Assembly: GCF_037392515.1 (NCBI RefSeq)
Contig: NC_090280.1
Span: 60,649,504-60,713,503, forward strand
Source of the DNA: Haliotis asinina
Taxonomy: Eukaryota; Mollusca; Gastropoda; Lepetellida; Haliotidae
Reading direction: 5' to 3'
Length of the DNA: 64,000 bases
Shown here: one piece after another, positions 21,485 to 32,804 of the stretch
How positions within the stretch are numbered: the first letter of the stretch is position 1
How the letters are laid out: each line of letters starts with the position of its first letter
The notes under the pieces: model-generated
Told to the model about the DNA's origin: nothing
Database searches by the model: none
The model's input: the letters and a program-made list of their open reading frames with translations, nothing else
Program-made: the position numbers and the translations under genes

Positions 21485-22101
21485 TTAGTCTGCATTACCC
21501 CGTGCATGTGTCGAGCAATCAGTGAAGGACTTACCTATGTTGCACGTCTTGACGTCCAGCTCATTATGAATAGTTTCCAAAGCTCGGTAGTCCGCCACAG
21601 TGAACACCTGCTCCTGTCGTCCTGCGATGTCCAGCAGCTCCTGTTCTGAGAGGTTGAAGCCGACACCGATGGCGAACATGTTGATACCGACGTCTCGAGC
21701 CTTGGCCGCTTCCTTCTGAGTCTTCTCCCAGTCCTGAGACTGGCCGTCGGTCATCACGATGGCGATGTGAGCAGCATGGGCGCGTTGTTTGGGCAGCATC
21801 TGTCTGTCTCGCATGTACTCAATGCCGAGACCTGTGTCCGTGTGGTTGCCAGCGGTGTAGGGTATGCCGGCAATGGCTTTCACGACGCTCACTTCGTCGC
21901 TGTAGTCATCGAAGTCGAAAGCCGTGTTGTTGTAGGTGCCTCGACCGTAGGTGATGACTGAAAATCTGGCGCGGTGTGGGGAGATGTCGAAGCTCTTGAC
22001 AAAGTTCTCGACGAAGTCCAATCCGATGGTGAAGTTGGTGGGGCCGATGCTGGAAGAAGCGTCTATGACAAGGCTGACGTCGATGGGACTGTCACGACAC
22101 A
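21485..22101 (-). CDS. vWA domain 2 exon (intact copy), terminal
   Basis: TTTGCAG acceptor; 567 bp to a GTAAGT donor at 21534 that keeps phase 1, or read-through to SFTDCSTHARGNAD and TAA at 21485. It starts CRDSPIDVSLVIDASSSIG and ends DVKTCNIG, so the paired domain-boundary cysteines are kept. Confidence 0.85.
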
Positions 22102-25100
22102 CTGCAAATGCACGCTTATCAATAATAAGACAGTTAAACATCGGTGTTGAAGGTAGATACTTCCAGTTATTCGAGTTCGACACAAGCAAGACATGACCAA
22201 TGAAGAAAGCATACCTAGGGTCTTTTACCTCAAGACGTTTACTTCAAAAAGTGTATTTCTAAACAACAGTAATTTCGATTAATCAAACTTCGACACAGCA
22301 GTGTTTGAATACGTACGGTTAACAGAACAAGTGTTATGATTACGAGCTGTCAGCTACGCGCTAGAGGAACCCAAAGAAGCAAGTCTGATATTTTTGAAAG
22401 GGGTGGGGGATAGCCTAGTGGTTAATGCGTTCGCTCGTCACGTCACAGATCCGGGTTCGATTCCCCACATGAGTACAATGTATGAAGCCAATTTCTGGTA
22501 TACTTTCTATTGCAACATTGCTAAAAGCAGCGTAAAACTAAACTCACTCCCTAATATATTTACCAGTTTTCTTTCACCCACAGCCACAGTTATGTCGCTG
22601 ACAAACATGGAAGCATAATACTGACGACCCGGGATTAAAAAATCTACGATCAGCGGGTCAACAGTATGTCTGAGGGGGCTGAACAGCTAATTGCGGCGCC
22701 TTGGTCAGATGGGACACCTGTGACCCAGATTCCAGGCAATGTCCATAAATTACTATATGATTTCAGATATTTTGTAAGTATTCATGTGCAATGAGTTACA
22801 ACCATGTACATTGTTCACTGATTTCAATCACTCTGCACAGCCTGAACCATTCTCTCCTGACGTATATGCTCGGGACAAATTCAACAATTTCTATTTTAGT
22901 GTTAAGATCTATACATGGTACTCACCAACTCTTGGAACAGGTTCCTCTGAAATAATTGGAAGATTGGACTAGTGAGATCAGCTCTGTGAAAATATATTTC
23001 GCATTACCGTCGTATTTGATAGCCTTTACTCATATGACTGCTGCCCAACCCGTGCACACCCCTGTCGTATTATGTTCTATACTGAACAGCAAAAGAAACC
23101 AACCTCTGACGTTTTGTCAAGTTTTTAAATAGAAGACATAAACATGAACACTTACTTTTATGAGATTTCACTTTTTCGAAAATTGTGTTTCTTTTTCGGT
23201 TCAGTATATATTCAGTATTTAGTTGCTCGTTAGCAATGAAGTCGTTGTGCTTAGAATATTTTAGTAAACTGACGTAAATGTCAGATTTCTTGGCACTGGT
23301 GTAGTGTAAACGCTCGTACAACCCCATTACGCATGGGTTTTACTAAAGAATGGATATACTTGAAAACTAGAAATACATCAACATCAAATAGCAATTTCTC
23401 TTTTGCTCCAGTTTAACCATCATGATCGTATATTTCTTTTCAACTTCTTATTTTATTGTCCACAAAAAAGATATCAGCAGTTTCTTTACGACAGGCATTC
23501 GGGGCCACTCGTGTTATTCCGGAACAAGCCGAGTGATTACGGAAAGGAGCGAGTTTTGACGAATGCGTGTCAGAATGGGGAGGATTTTCTTACCTCCACA
23601 TGACTCAAAAGCGAGTCTTGATCTGATGGTGCCCAGAAGGTTGTAACTAGTGACGGTGAAGACGTGGTCGTCCACGCCGGCGATGTTCCTCAGTTCCTCC
23701 TCTGACACGTTACGGCCGATGCCGACAGCGAACATCTCCACGCCGGCCTCACGGGTGATGCGGGCTTGATGCTCCGTCAATTCCGGTCTCTGGGAGTTGC
23801 CGTCGGTCAACACAATACACACAGTCCTCACCCCTTTGCGGGCGTGAGGGAGGAATCTGTCTCTCATGAACTGGATGCCAGCTCCTGTGTCCGTGGCTTG
23901 CCCGCCCTTGAAGGGGATACTCGAGATTGCCCTTTTCAAGGACCTCTGGTCGGTGTAGCTGCTGAAACCAAAGGCGTCCTCTTCGTATACACCGTCGCCG
24001 AACGTTACCACGGAGGCCCTCACGGTGAGGGGACCCACTTCGAAAATGTCCATAAAGTCCTCTACGAACCACATCCCAAGAGTAAAGTTCTCAGGCCATA
24101 TACTGGATGAAGAGTCGATTACAAAAGCCACGTCCAATGGCTTCTGTTTGCAAGCTGAAATGTTATCTCAAGATGTTGCAGGCATACATGAAAACAACAA
24201 ACAACAGCAACAACAAAAACAAAAGCCTAAGCAAGCAGCCAGACAAAAACGTAACAAAACCGCCCCAACCCTAAAAGGGTACAATTTGCATAAAAAGTCA
24301 AATGCGAAAAGGATTACAGCCTAATACCTCTCTGGCGAACATTGATGTCTCGAGATGCTTTTCTGTAGTTAGTAGGCCGGATCCAGGGTGTTAAATTCCG
24401 TATGTAGTCAGTATTTTACTTTAGATAAATCGAAGAATTTCGATATAACAATGATTACTAACTGCATATTTGTGTTTGTCTAACACAGTCCTCAGGAATA
24501 TATGCCATATGACGGCTAACTGTCAATAACACTACTAGGACCAGATATCCCTGTGATTCATAGCATAAGAAACACTCCATGCTCAAATAGAACGTTTCCT
24601 ACAATCGCATCTCGCGATCAGCATAGGTTGACATTACTCATTCTAACCTGGATGGCCGAAAGGATTTCAATCAGGACTAGTTGAAATACAATTCTTAGAG
24701 AGATAAGGAGACTTGTTTAGGTACCGCGACACAGGGACTTTTCTGACACCGTAGCATTGTTTAATGCCGCGCCGCTGTTGACACCAGATTAAAACACAGG
24801 CCATCCGTGAACATCTGGATTAGACCTGATCTTCGGCAAATCATGTTTGACGTAAGAGGCCACAAAAGGGATGGGGTGGTCAGACTCACTGAACTGGTTG
24901 ACACGTATGTAATCGTATCGCAATCGCGCAGATCGATACCCATGATGGTGTACACTGGATTATTAAAATCGGCGTAAAACTTCGACACAAAGGTGTTTGT
25001 CAACACGTTTCCGCTTAATTTGTGTTGTACATTGAACAGAGAAATCTTTAGGAAAATTTTCAAACCATACGTTACCATCTTTGCAGCTTCTGAAAGAGAG

Positions 25101-26875
25101 AATGCAAAATTTAGTTCTAGTAATCAACATCGAATCAATTGTTTCTTTCAAACTCAGAACCGTAGTGTCCGAGTCTTTGGCGTGACCAGCAAGCATTGAA
25201 CCAGCTTATTAACTAATCTACCACGACATATTCACAGCAAGCTCCTAATGGGTCAACAACTTCCGGGTGATAAACAGGTCCCTCAATTACTGGGTTTGCA
25301 GTTATGTGTAATATCATACCACTAATATAGTCCTTTTAGCAGTGATCATCAACAATCATCAGCAGCACTATCATCATCATGAAAGTGTTAAGCATTGGAA
25401 TAATCTTACTAACGATGTGCTCTTCAAAGCTAAAAGTTTGTTTACACTCACCCAAGTGTATCCGAAATCGTCGGATGAGTATAGCAGCCAGCAATCTGGG
25501 GAAAAGAGAAGTAGTAAGCTAGTCCCTTTGAAGTTTTGAAGAGTGGGCGTTGAACAAGGTTGCTATATTACTCCGTATCAGTTGAGGCAGAATAAACAGG
25601 AAATGATGCTGGTCTCAGATGTAGCGAAACTCACGAGCATGCATGTGGTCAGACAGGTCTAGAAACGTCATTTGAGATTTCAGCGCTACGCTACGAGGGA
25701 ACGCAGAGCTGGTTTCGGCTTTTCATACGACGTGGCTGCGTTGCCTCTCGTAAGAGCAGTATGTGAGTTTGAATGACTGCTACATGCCAGTAACGTCAAG
25801 TACCCTATGGTCTGGATCCAGTTGTGTGAGAGTGGGAGTTTAAACCCCTTAAACCACAAAATCACACTTAATCAATTTACGCAAAATTTCAGAAATAATG
25901 AGTGAGAGAGAGATACTGACTGAGTATAATACTGCGACATGAATGCGTGTGAGCAAATATATATTTACGCCGTTGGGAACAGTAAAACAGCAACATTATC
26001 AGACGTAGAACACCAGGAATGGCCTTTAAGCATTTCACCCATCTGAGGAATTGAACCTGGACCCTAAGACTGAAGAGCGGACACTTAAACCAGTAGACTA
26101 CCCAGTCGCCCCTGTGCCTACGGGTGCATGTGTTTGCGTGCCTTCGCGCTCGTGTTTGTGTGCAGGTGTAGTTGCTTGTATTAGTACTGCCTATCGCGCT
26201 GCAGGTTAACAATTATTCAAAACGGTATTCGGTTATGTTTGGTATAGTCAACAGGAAAACGCTTTTATTGTGTTACTGACCAAAAGAATGAAAGACATCA
26301 ATCAAAAAACAATCAATCTGTCGATCCTGTACATGTCTGTATTGTACACATTGGCAGTATGAACCATGCCAAGAATCTTTATGAAAAGTCACTGTAAGAA
26401 ATTCCGCGTAGCTTTTCACCTTTTCGTTGTTCACCGCATGAGTTGTTTGTTGAAACGGGGCGTTATATTAACATCCCTTGTGATCATAGAATTTGCAATA
26501 TTTGTAACATTAATGCTGCATTATCTGGAAAGAAATATTAAACATCCTACACCCAAATGAAACAGAAATGACTATATTATTAACAAATTGAGACACGTTT
26601 GAATTACAGAACCTGTCAACCTGTCAAAATGTGTGATGTGTAAATATTTGAATATTCTTTTCAGCTGCTCAGTTGTAAATACTGTTTATTTAAATGTACT
26701 AAAAGCATTTAAAGCCTTTTAAGTAGCAAATAAAGATTGATTGAATTACACCCCAGTGAGACACCGAACACGGGTTTCGAGGTTTCCCAGTGCCAACCAC
26801 TGGCTGATATAAGAAGAAATGTAGACTTACTAAGCTGAGAATGACGATGATGGATGCACACTTGTCAATGTCCAT
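21485..26875 (-). CDS. Secreted protein with two vWA domains (intact copy)
   Basis: Five exons join in frame: 26875-26831, 25495-25452, 25089-25076 (14 nt), 24154-23594 and 22101-21535, with a short read-through to TAA at 21485 (426 residues). A signal peptide (MDIDKCASIIVILSL, continued as IAGC in exon 2) is followed by a Cys-rich linker GSCKDACK and two vWA domains, each on its own phase 1-1 exon as in matrilins and collagen VI. Both have a complete MIDAS metal site: DSSSS, TDTGAG and LTDGNS in the first; DASSS, TDTGLG and MTDGQS in the second. vWA domains bind protein ligands through this metal site, so the product is likely an extracellular matrix or secreted adhesion protein. Function in this animal is unknown. 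An alternative is splicing at GTAAGT (21534) to an exon I did not find. A disabled paralogue lies upstream. Confidence 0.8.
22400..22549 (+). mobile_element. tRNA-headed short SINE
   Basis: GGGGTGGGGGATAGCCTAGT head, GGGTTCGATTCCCCACATG B box, GTACAATGTATGAAGCC, tail GCAGCGTAAAACTAAACTCA. In the intron between the two vWA exons. Confidence 0.9.
23594..24154 (-). CDS. vWA domain 1 exon (intact copy)
   Basis: TTTCAG acceptor and GTAAGA donor; 561 bp, phase 1 to 1. It starts CKQKPLDVAFVIDSSSSIW and ends RLAFESCG. Key motifs are VCIVLTDGNSQRP, VEMFAVGIGRNVSEEELRNI and AGVDDHVFTV, all typical of vWA strands and helices. Confidence 0.9.
24818..24985 (+). mobile_element. Core SINE copy, tail lost
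   Basis: GTTTGACGTAAGAGGCC, GGGATGGGGTGGTCAGACTC, TGGTTGACACGTATG, GCGCAGATCGATACCCATGA, ACACTGGATTATT, then a short ATCGGCGTAAAAC end. Confidence 0.75.
25076..25089 (-). CDS. 14-nt microexon of the vWA gene
   Basis: AAGCTGCAAAGATG flanked by TTCTCTCTTTCAG and GTAACG. It enters in phase 2 and leaves in phase 1, the only combination that connects exon 2 to vWA domain 1, and reads G-S-C-K-D-A. A 14-nt exon with matching phase lies at the same place in the upstream copy, which strongly supports it. Confidence 0.75.
25452..25495 (-). CDS. Exon 2 of the vWA gene (end of signal peptide)
   Basis: Acceptor CTTTTCCCCAG and donor GTGAGT; 44 bp, phase 0 to 2. It reads IAGCYTHPTISDTL and completes the hydrophobic core and a plausible cleavage site begun in exon 1. 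Confidence 0.65.
25962..26112 (-). mobile_element. tRNA-headed short SINE
   Basis: On the minus strand: GGGGCGACTGGGTAGTCTAC head, GGTTCAATTCCTCAGATGGG B box, GGCCATTCCTGGTGTTCTAC, and a degraded GGCGTAAAT end. In intron 1 of the intact vWA gene. Confidence 0.8.
26831..26875 (-). CDS. Exon 1 of the vWA gene (signal peptide)
   Basis: ATG then DIDKCASIIVILSL, then a GTAAGT donor in phase 0. A TATA box lies 56-61 bp upstream of the ATG, leaving room for a 5' UTR of about 30 nt. Confidence 0.7.
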
Positions 26876-26930
26876 AGCTGCTTTCGATGTTGCAACAATT
26901 CTGCTGGTCAGCTTGTAAATGGGTTGAACA

Positions 26931-26936
26931 TTTATA
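26931..26936 (-). promoter_or_regulatory. TATA box of the intact vWA gene
   Basis: GGGTATAAATG on the minus strand. With transcription starting about 25-30 bp downstream (near 26905), the 5' UTR would be about 30 nt. I found no equally good TATA box in front of the disabled copy. Confidence 0.55.
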
Positions 26937-27369
26937 CCCTGTGTGAATATTAGATTACGTGGGATAATAAGCCATAATCGCCGATCAAACAGGATTTCAT
27001 ACTTAAACCATAGGAGACCACTGTAATTTGGAGAACCATTTCCATAAAAACGTTTAATTGTGATACAGTACTAAGATGACAGGAAAGTAATAATCTGTCA
27101 TTGGTCACAGATGTTAAAAACGAACGTTTTAATTCTGTAACAAGTGCAATGAATTATGCAATTAGTCAGTGCCTATTACAAATCAAATAACCTTTGAGTA
27201 GGTCGGATACGAGTGAGTCATTTCTGCGGTGAGAGTAGACAAAAAACAATTCCAGAGAGTAGAATAAACAAACAATGCCAAGCACAACATTAATCATATA
27301 GTTATATAGCCTACAAGTAAAACCGCGCACACAAAGTCCAGATAAGACTGATAAGAAACCTACTCCATT

Positions 27370-27472
27370 ATTCTCGAAACGTTCGTAGCCCTAAGAATTC
27401 TTAACTTTGATCGTAGTCAGTGTGTTAAGAATGGGCTTAAGAAGTTCGTAGGGCTACGAACGTTTCGAGAAT
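27370..27472. mobile_element. Foldback MITE-like element
   Basis: Perfect 24-bp inverted ends (the left one starts ATTCTCGAAACGTTCGTAGC) about 55 bp apart. A diverged relative in the opposite orientation lies at 34641-34729 and shares the inner part (CTTAAGCCCATTCTTAACAC-like). Confidence 0.85.
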
Positions 27473-27791
27473 AGCTAGCCACGTTCTGAGAATCCATAGC
27501 GTGGTGACCATTTAAGAATTGGAAGGCAGCATAACGACGTATAGTATGGATTTACAACTTCTTTACCCAGCGCGACGTTTCTGGGCTACTCCCTGCCCCT
27601 TCATCAGGGGAATGATAGAATGTAATTTACAAGCCAAATATGTAGTGCGCATAGGAGGCCACTGGGATAGAAGTAAAGACAGATCTATGTTTCATAAGTG
27701 GATTCTAATCAATATTTATCTAAACAAGCCGTGCATACCAATTTATTGCATAAACATACCACTTCTATTTGATCTCTGTACATCTCATTCG

Positions 27792-28855
27792 CGTAGCATC
27801 ACGCGTTTGGATGAAACTTCAAAAGCTACCCTGTCTAAAAGTAGCATCACGTGTTTGTGTGTTTCGGAGCCATATGTCTGAAACTATCATCGCGTTTTTG
27901 TGTGCTTCTAAGCCAGGTGTCCAAAAGTAGTCCCACACACTCATTAGCTTAAAAGCCACGGTGTCTGAAAGTAGCCTCACATGTTCAATAGCTTGAAAAC
28001 CACAGTGTCTGAAAGTAGCCTCACGTGTTCATTAGCTTAAAAGCCACGGTGACTGAATCTAGCCTCCAGTGCTTAGGAGCTTGCACGTTGTCTGAAACTA
28101 GCATCGCGTGTCGTCCACAAGGGCAGTACAGGTGTATAGTTTTTAACGTCGCATTGTCAGTTTCGGTAAAACTTGCTCCACATGTTTGGGAATTTAGAAG
28201 ACACTGTGGCTGAAAGCGGCATCACATGTTAGGGTGTCCGAAAGTCATTTTGGCTGAAGGTAGTATCACTTACTTGGCTGGCACCTTAAAACCCACAATA
28301 ACTGAAACTAGCATCACATGTTTCGGTGCTTGAAAGTCATAGTGCCTGAAAGAAGCATCACCTGTTTGGCCGCTTGAAAGCCACGGTAGCTGAAACTAGC
28401 ATCACGTGTTTGATGGTGTTTGAAAGCCACCTTTGACGGCAATCAGCATCACTTGTTAGGGTGTCTGAATGGTATGTTGGTTTATGGTAGTATAACATGT
28501 TTGGATGGTGCTTGAAAGCCACAGTAGCTGAAACTAGCATCATGTGTTTGAGTGCTTGAAAGTCACCGTGTGCTGATTTCAGCAGTACTAGTTCGATTGC
28601 TTCAAAGCCACAGTGTCTGAGACTAGCACCACATGTTTGGGTGTTTTAAAGTCAATGTGGATGAAACTATTTATACGCAAAGGGTGCATGGTGGTTTCCG
28701 ACGTGTCAGCAATTTTCATACGCACCATACGTATGGGTGACTGAAAACATTGGTGGGCTGAAGTAGCATCAGTGTTTGGGTGCTTGAAGCCACGTTGTCT
28801 GAAACTAGTATCATATGAATAGGTGCTTGAAAGCCACGATAGCTAAATAAATGCA
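27792..28855. repeat. Degenerate minisatellite, about 41-50 bp unit
   Basis: More than 20 diverged head-to-tail units of the form TAGCATCACGTGTTTGGGTG, CTTGAAAGCCACAGTGTCTG, AAAC. Many units keep CACGTG or a one-base variant. The first units (27796, 27841, 27885, 27925, 27973, 28014) are spaced 40-48 bp apart. Confidence 0.85.
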
Positions 28856-29737
28856 TCAAGTGCCTTCAACCTGACAGACAATTTAACAGCATGCACGTGG
28901 ATTTTATTGACCACTGACGTAAACACAAAGAGATACCCCCCTTCTTCCTCAAGGACGGCCCGATATCATGTTATCTAATTAAACTGGACAATCGGAACTG
29001 TCGACTGAAAGGGCAATGACAAATCGTGTTAACACATAGTCAAAACTGAAACGAAGGCATTAGCATCTCCAAGCAACAGATCGCGCGATATGAACATCAT
29101 TAAACTAGTGAATTATACACACATGAAATACAGTGGAATATGACCACAAAGGACCTACAAATGTGACATACATGTATATCCAAAGCCTCAAGTTATGTTG
29201 GATGGCAAAACTATGATAGAGCGAATCCCACTTAACATTGTATATAAAAGGAATGTTCGCTGGTCAGTACTTTCAGGACAACATACTGACATCCTTGTTG
29301 TCCTGTTTGCATGTTGCCAAGGCAATCTCCTCCAGCTTCAAAATGCAAAGAATACCTGACCAACAATGGGCCCAGGCCCTGCCATCGTCTCGGATAGAAA
29401 AGGGAGATATGTGTCTAAACTTGGCGAGGCGCTGCAAGAGGAGTTGGAATTCTTGCAATCGCAAATATGACTCATACACAGTAAGCCTCGTGATTGATTA
29501 ATGAAGCGTGGCCTAAAGAGTGTACCCTGGAAAGTTCCGATTCTATCCCTATTGTCATTCAGGATTGCTAGCGGTTGTAACATCTATTGTCTTCTCCACA
29601 AGTTGTGAAGTGGTCACAGTCATCTTAAAACTATTATCAGAAACTAAGATCCATGCAGTTTTTTGAAATTAGAACCTGTTGCGAATATCCTCTAATCATT
29701 TTAAGTGCACGTTTTTCAGAGTTTACACGGAACTTAC

Positions 29738-30300
29738 CCAGAGAGCAGATCTTGTTATCAAGACCATCATGGATATTCTGCAAGGCGCTGTAGCTCTAAA
29801 TACATTGTCCGAGACTCCAGCTATGTTCCTAAGTTCTGATGACCTGATTTGTACTCCCACACCAACAGCGAAGATGGTGATGCCATCGGCTCGAGCCAGC
29901 GTTGCTTCTGTACTGGTTCTCTGTGGTTCCTGTGAGTTACCGTCGGTGAGTACAATGGCAATATGTGTAGCATTGGGCCGACGGTTAGGCAGCATTTGTT
30001 CCACTCGCATGAACGCGATTCCAAGACATGTTTCTGTTTAGGGTCCAGCAGCAAAGGGGACGGCAGATATGGCAGTAGGGACGTCCTGTTTGTTGTTGTA
30101 GGTGTTGAAGTAGAAGGCAGTGTTGTTGTAGGTGCCCTGTGCATATGTGATGAGGAAGAAACGCGCCTGTTGTGGAGATACGTTGAAATAGTCGACAAAA
30201 TTCTTGAGGAAGACGAGACTAAGGTTGAAGACACGTTCATTCCCAATACTGCTCGAAGCGTCTAAGACGACCGATATGTCAATTGGCCTGTCACGGCACA
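29738..30300 (-). pseudogene. vWA domain 2 exon, disabled copy
   Basis: Starts CRDRPIDISVVLDASSSIG, matching CRDSPIDVSLVIDASSSIG in the intact gene. In-frame TAA at 30038-30040 falls just before the MIDAS Thr loop (TETCLG in place of TDTGLG). A net 7-nt loss near 29785-29792 shifts the end out of frame. Acceptor TTCACAG and donor GTAAGT are intact. Confidence 0.88.
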
Positions 30301-30392
30301 CTGTGAATGAAAAAATGAAGGACAGGGTCAACGCATATATTGTCCCTTAATATAGGCATGCAATTCCAATTTGTTTGTTTAATAAAACCTCC

Positions 30393-30603
30393 TTGCAATG
30401 TTCCAGCTATATGGCGGTCTGTACATAATTAAGTCTCGACCAGACATTTCAGTGATCAACATCATGAGCATCCATCCTCGCAGTTAGAACATAATGGCAT
30501 GTGTCAACCAAGTCGGCCAGCTAGACCACCCTATCCCGTTAGTCGCCTCTTACGACACGTATACGTTGCTAAAAACCTATTCTAACCCGGATCTTCTCAA
30601 CTT
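30393..30603 (-). mobile_element. Core SINE copy
   Basis: Minus strand: CCGGGTTAGAATAGGTTTTT, GTAAGAGGCGACTAACGGGA, GACTTGGTTGACACATGCCA, TGATGTTGATCACTGAAATG, then CGCCATATAGCTGGAACATT. In the intron between the two vWA exons of the disabled copy. Confidence 0.85.
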
Positions 30604-31961
30604 CCAATGCAAACACTCCCGCCCCATTCATGACGAACGTCTGACTATCAAGAACCAATAGCATTCCTAGTGTTTCTCTCACAATGACTAATTATAAGAC
30701 AATACATTCACCCTTTTCTACATTGCGTTCACTCAAGAGCTCTTAAGTAGTACTTCATTTCAAACATTCACTTGGAAATGATCACAATACGTGAGCAAGT
30801 GTGGTGATTTGACTGAATTTTGTATTTTAGTAATGTATAAATACATATAATTAATTTTCGCTTGAATATGAATTGCTAAAAGTAAAATGGGACAACTGAT
30901 CTCATTCTTTAATATGAAATGGAGGTATAGATTTATCAGCAACAGCACAATATATTCAGACATATTTGGGTCTACATGAGTAATACAAATAAATGTATCC
31001 AAACTACATCGTTCTCACTGTTAGCTTGTATTTCTTTTTCGTTTATTGGTATGTCTATGTATGGTAAGAAATTCGATTGTGCAAATATCTGGGAGACGGT
31101 GTACAAAACTCGTTCAAAATTTCGTTCACCTTTAGTGAATAAAATATGATTGAATGGTCGGATTAAACGTAAGTCAAAGATACTTGGAATTACATTCTGT
31201 GGGATTATGAGCCGTGCGTGTCATTTTATGAAGTTTTTGTATGACAGCAATTTTTTCCATTGGTCAAACTTTCACCTACCCTCAACTGTCGGAACAACTG
31301 CAAAAGAAAATAGGCCATCATTAAACAAAGACGGACATACGCTTGGAAGCCATAGGCTCTTTTGCGCTCTTAAACCTACGTAAAATGTTTTTGTGGTTGA
31401 CTTGATAAGTAAATGGAGTCCAGTTTGAGCAGATAATAGCGTGAGCGAAGTTGAATTGTCCTTTAATGAAGAAACTTAAAGACACAATGTCACACATTTT
31501 CGACAATATGTTGGAACATATGCACTCACTTGAACCTCTTATTGGTGCAATAAGAGACATATTATACTTCACGACTTGCCTGAAATCGATAATTGAATGT
31601 AAACAATTGCTCCGAATATCGGAATCTGTCGCACGCGGCGTTGCGGTGTTTGACGAACTGTTTTTAATCACAAGTTGTGCGTAGGATAATCGCAAACAGC
31701 GGTTAAGGGGCTCTCTTGAAATAGTTTTTGGTATAATACAGTCGTTGCATTAATTCATTCGAACTTTTTTTAAAAAGAAATTGTCTTCTAAGTATTTATT
31801 TTTGAATAAATCATTTGGTATCTTCCATGAGGGCTGATGGTATTAATCAGAGAAATGCTGTTGGTGTGATATAATGGAAACCAGTTTAAGCATTTATCAA
31901 CTTGACAAAAGATGACTTGTTCTTTAAGGAGGAAACTTCAACAAACTTCAAATTAACGTAC

Positions 31962-32520
31962 CCTGCCATGTCTCATTGGCCACCTGTTCTTTGATGGTGT
32001 CCAGGGCGTTGTAGTTGGAGACGGTAAAAACGTTGCTGTCGACGCCTGCAATACTTCTCAGTTCCTGACGGGACACGCTAGGGCCGATCCCTATCGCAAT
32101 CATTTCCACCCCGTCCGAGCTGGTAAGCTTTGCTTGTTCACGTGTCTTATCAGGAAAACGGGAGTCCCCATCAGTAAGCACGATGCACACTTTCTTAACC
32201 CCAAGGCGGGCTTCAGGGAAGAAGGTGTCTCTCACGTACTTGATCGCCTTGTGAGTGTTCGGGTCACCAGTTGGTTGCCGAATCGCCAAGATTCTTTGCT
32301 GTAGGCTTGAGAGGTTGGTGTGGTTGGTGAACCCAAAAGCATCCCGTGTAGATACAGCTGTAGAATACGTCACAGCAGCTACTCATGCCTGATCGGGTTG
32401 AATATTCAAAAGTGCGACAAAATCCTGTATGAAGTTTAACCCACTTGTAAAGGTCAAGGGCATATATGCTTGACGAACCGTCGATAATAAAGGCCACCTC
32501 TAGTGGCGTATGCCTGCATG
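31962..32520 (-). pseudogene. vWA domain 1 exon, disabled copy
   Basis: Starts CRHTPLEVAFIIDGSSSIY, matching CKQKPLDVAFVIDSSSSIW. One extra G (32461) breaks the frame 20 codons in; TGA at 32383-32385 replaces an Arg codon; the closing Cys is Trp (ANETWQ against AFESCG). Downstream, VCIVLTDGDSRFPDKTREQA is well preserved, which points to fairly recent loss. Confidence 0.9.
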
Positions 32521-32539
32521 CTGGAAAATAAGAACGTAA

Positions 32540-32678
32540 TGAGTGAGTATTGTTTTACGCCTCTTTAGCAACATCCCCGCAATATCACAGGGGGTAAACT
32601 AGACATGGGCTTCACACACTGTATCCATGTGGAGAGATCGAACCTAGATCGGTATACGAGCAAACTCTTAGGCCAGTG
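32540..32678 (-). mobile_element. tRNA-headed short SINE
   Basis: Minus strand: B-box-like TAGGTTCGATCTCTCCACATG, ATACAGTGTGTGAAGCCCAT, CCCCCTGTGATATTGCGGGG and GAGGCGTAAAACAATACTCA. Directly upstream of the first vWA exon of the disabled copy. Confidence 0.85.
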
Positions 32679-32790
32679 GTGGACATGCTCATGACAATGA
32701 ACACTGCATTCTACAGAGGGTTCTTAAGATTGTGGAAACGGTTTTGTCCTGGTTTATTCTGACTATATATGTCTCCCTGCTGCTTCTTAC

Positions 32791-32804
32791 CTGGGTTGCA
32801 GAAC
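32791..32804 (-). pseudogene. 14-nt microexon, disabled copy
   Basis: GTTCTGCAACCCAG between TTTTATTCACAG and GTAAGAAG. Same length and phase as the microexon at 25076-25089; reads F-C-N-P-A before CRHTPLE, against S-C-K-D-A before CKQKPLD. Confidence 0.75.

Larger units (their letters stand above)
26940..29737. other. Region between the two vWA gene copies
   Basis: No gene recognised. It contains a foldback MITE (27370-27472) and a long degenerate minisatellite (27792-28855). The 87-codon (29238-29501) and 120-codon (27519-27881) open frames have no recognisable domain or splice context. Confidence 0.5.

Noticed and set aside
25452-25495. In another frame this exon reads CWLLYSSDDFGYTW, which looks like an Asp-box (BNR) motif of sortilins or sialidases.
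   Set aside because: That frame does not connect with the neighbouring exons, whereas the frame reading IAGCYTHPTISDTL completes the signal peptide and, through the microexon, the vWA domain.
29821-30265. Open frames on both strands in shifted readings over the second vWA exon of the disabled copy.
   Set aside because: Shadows of the vWA exon in the wrong frame.
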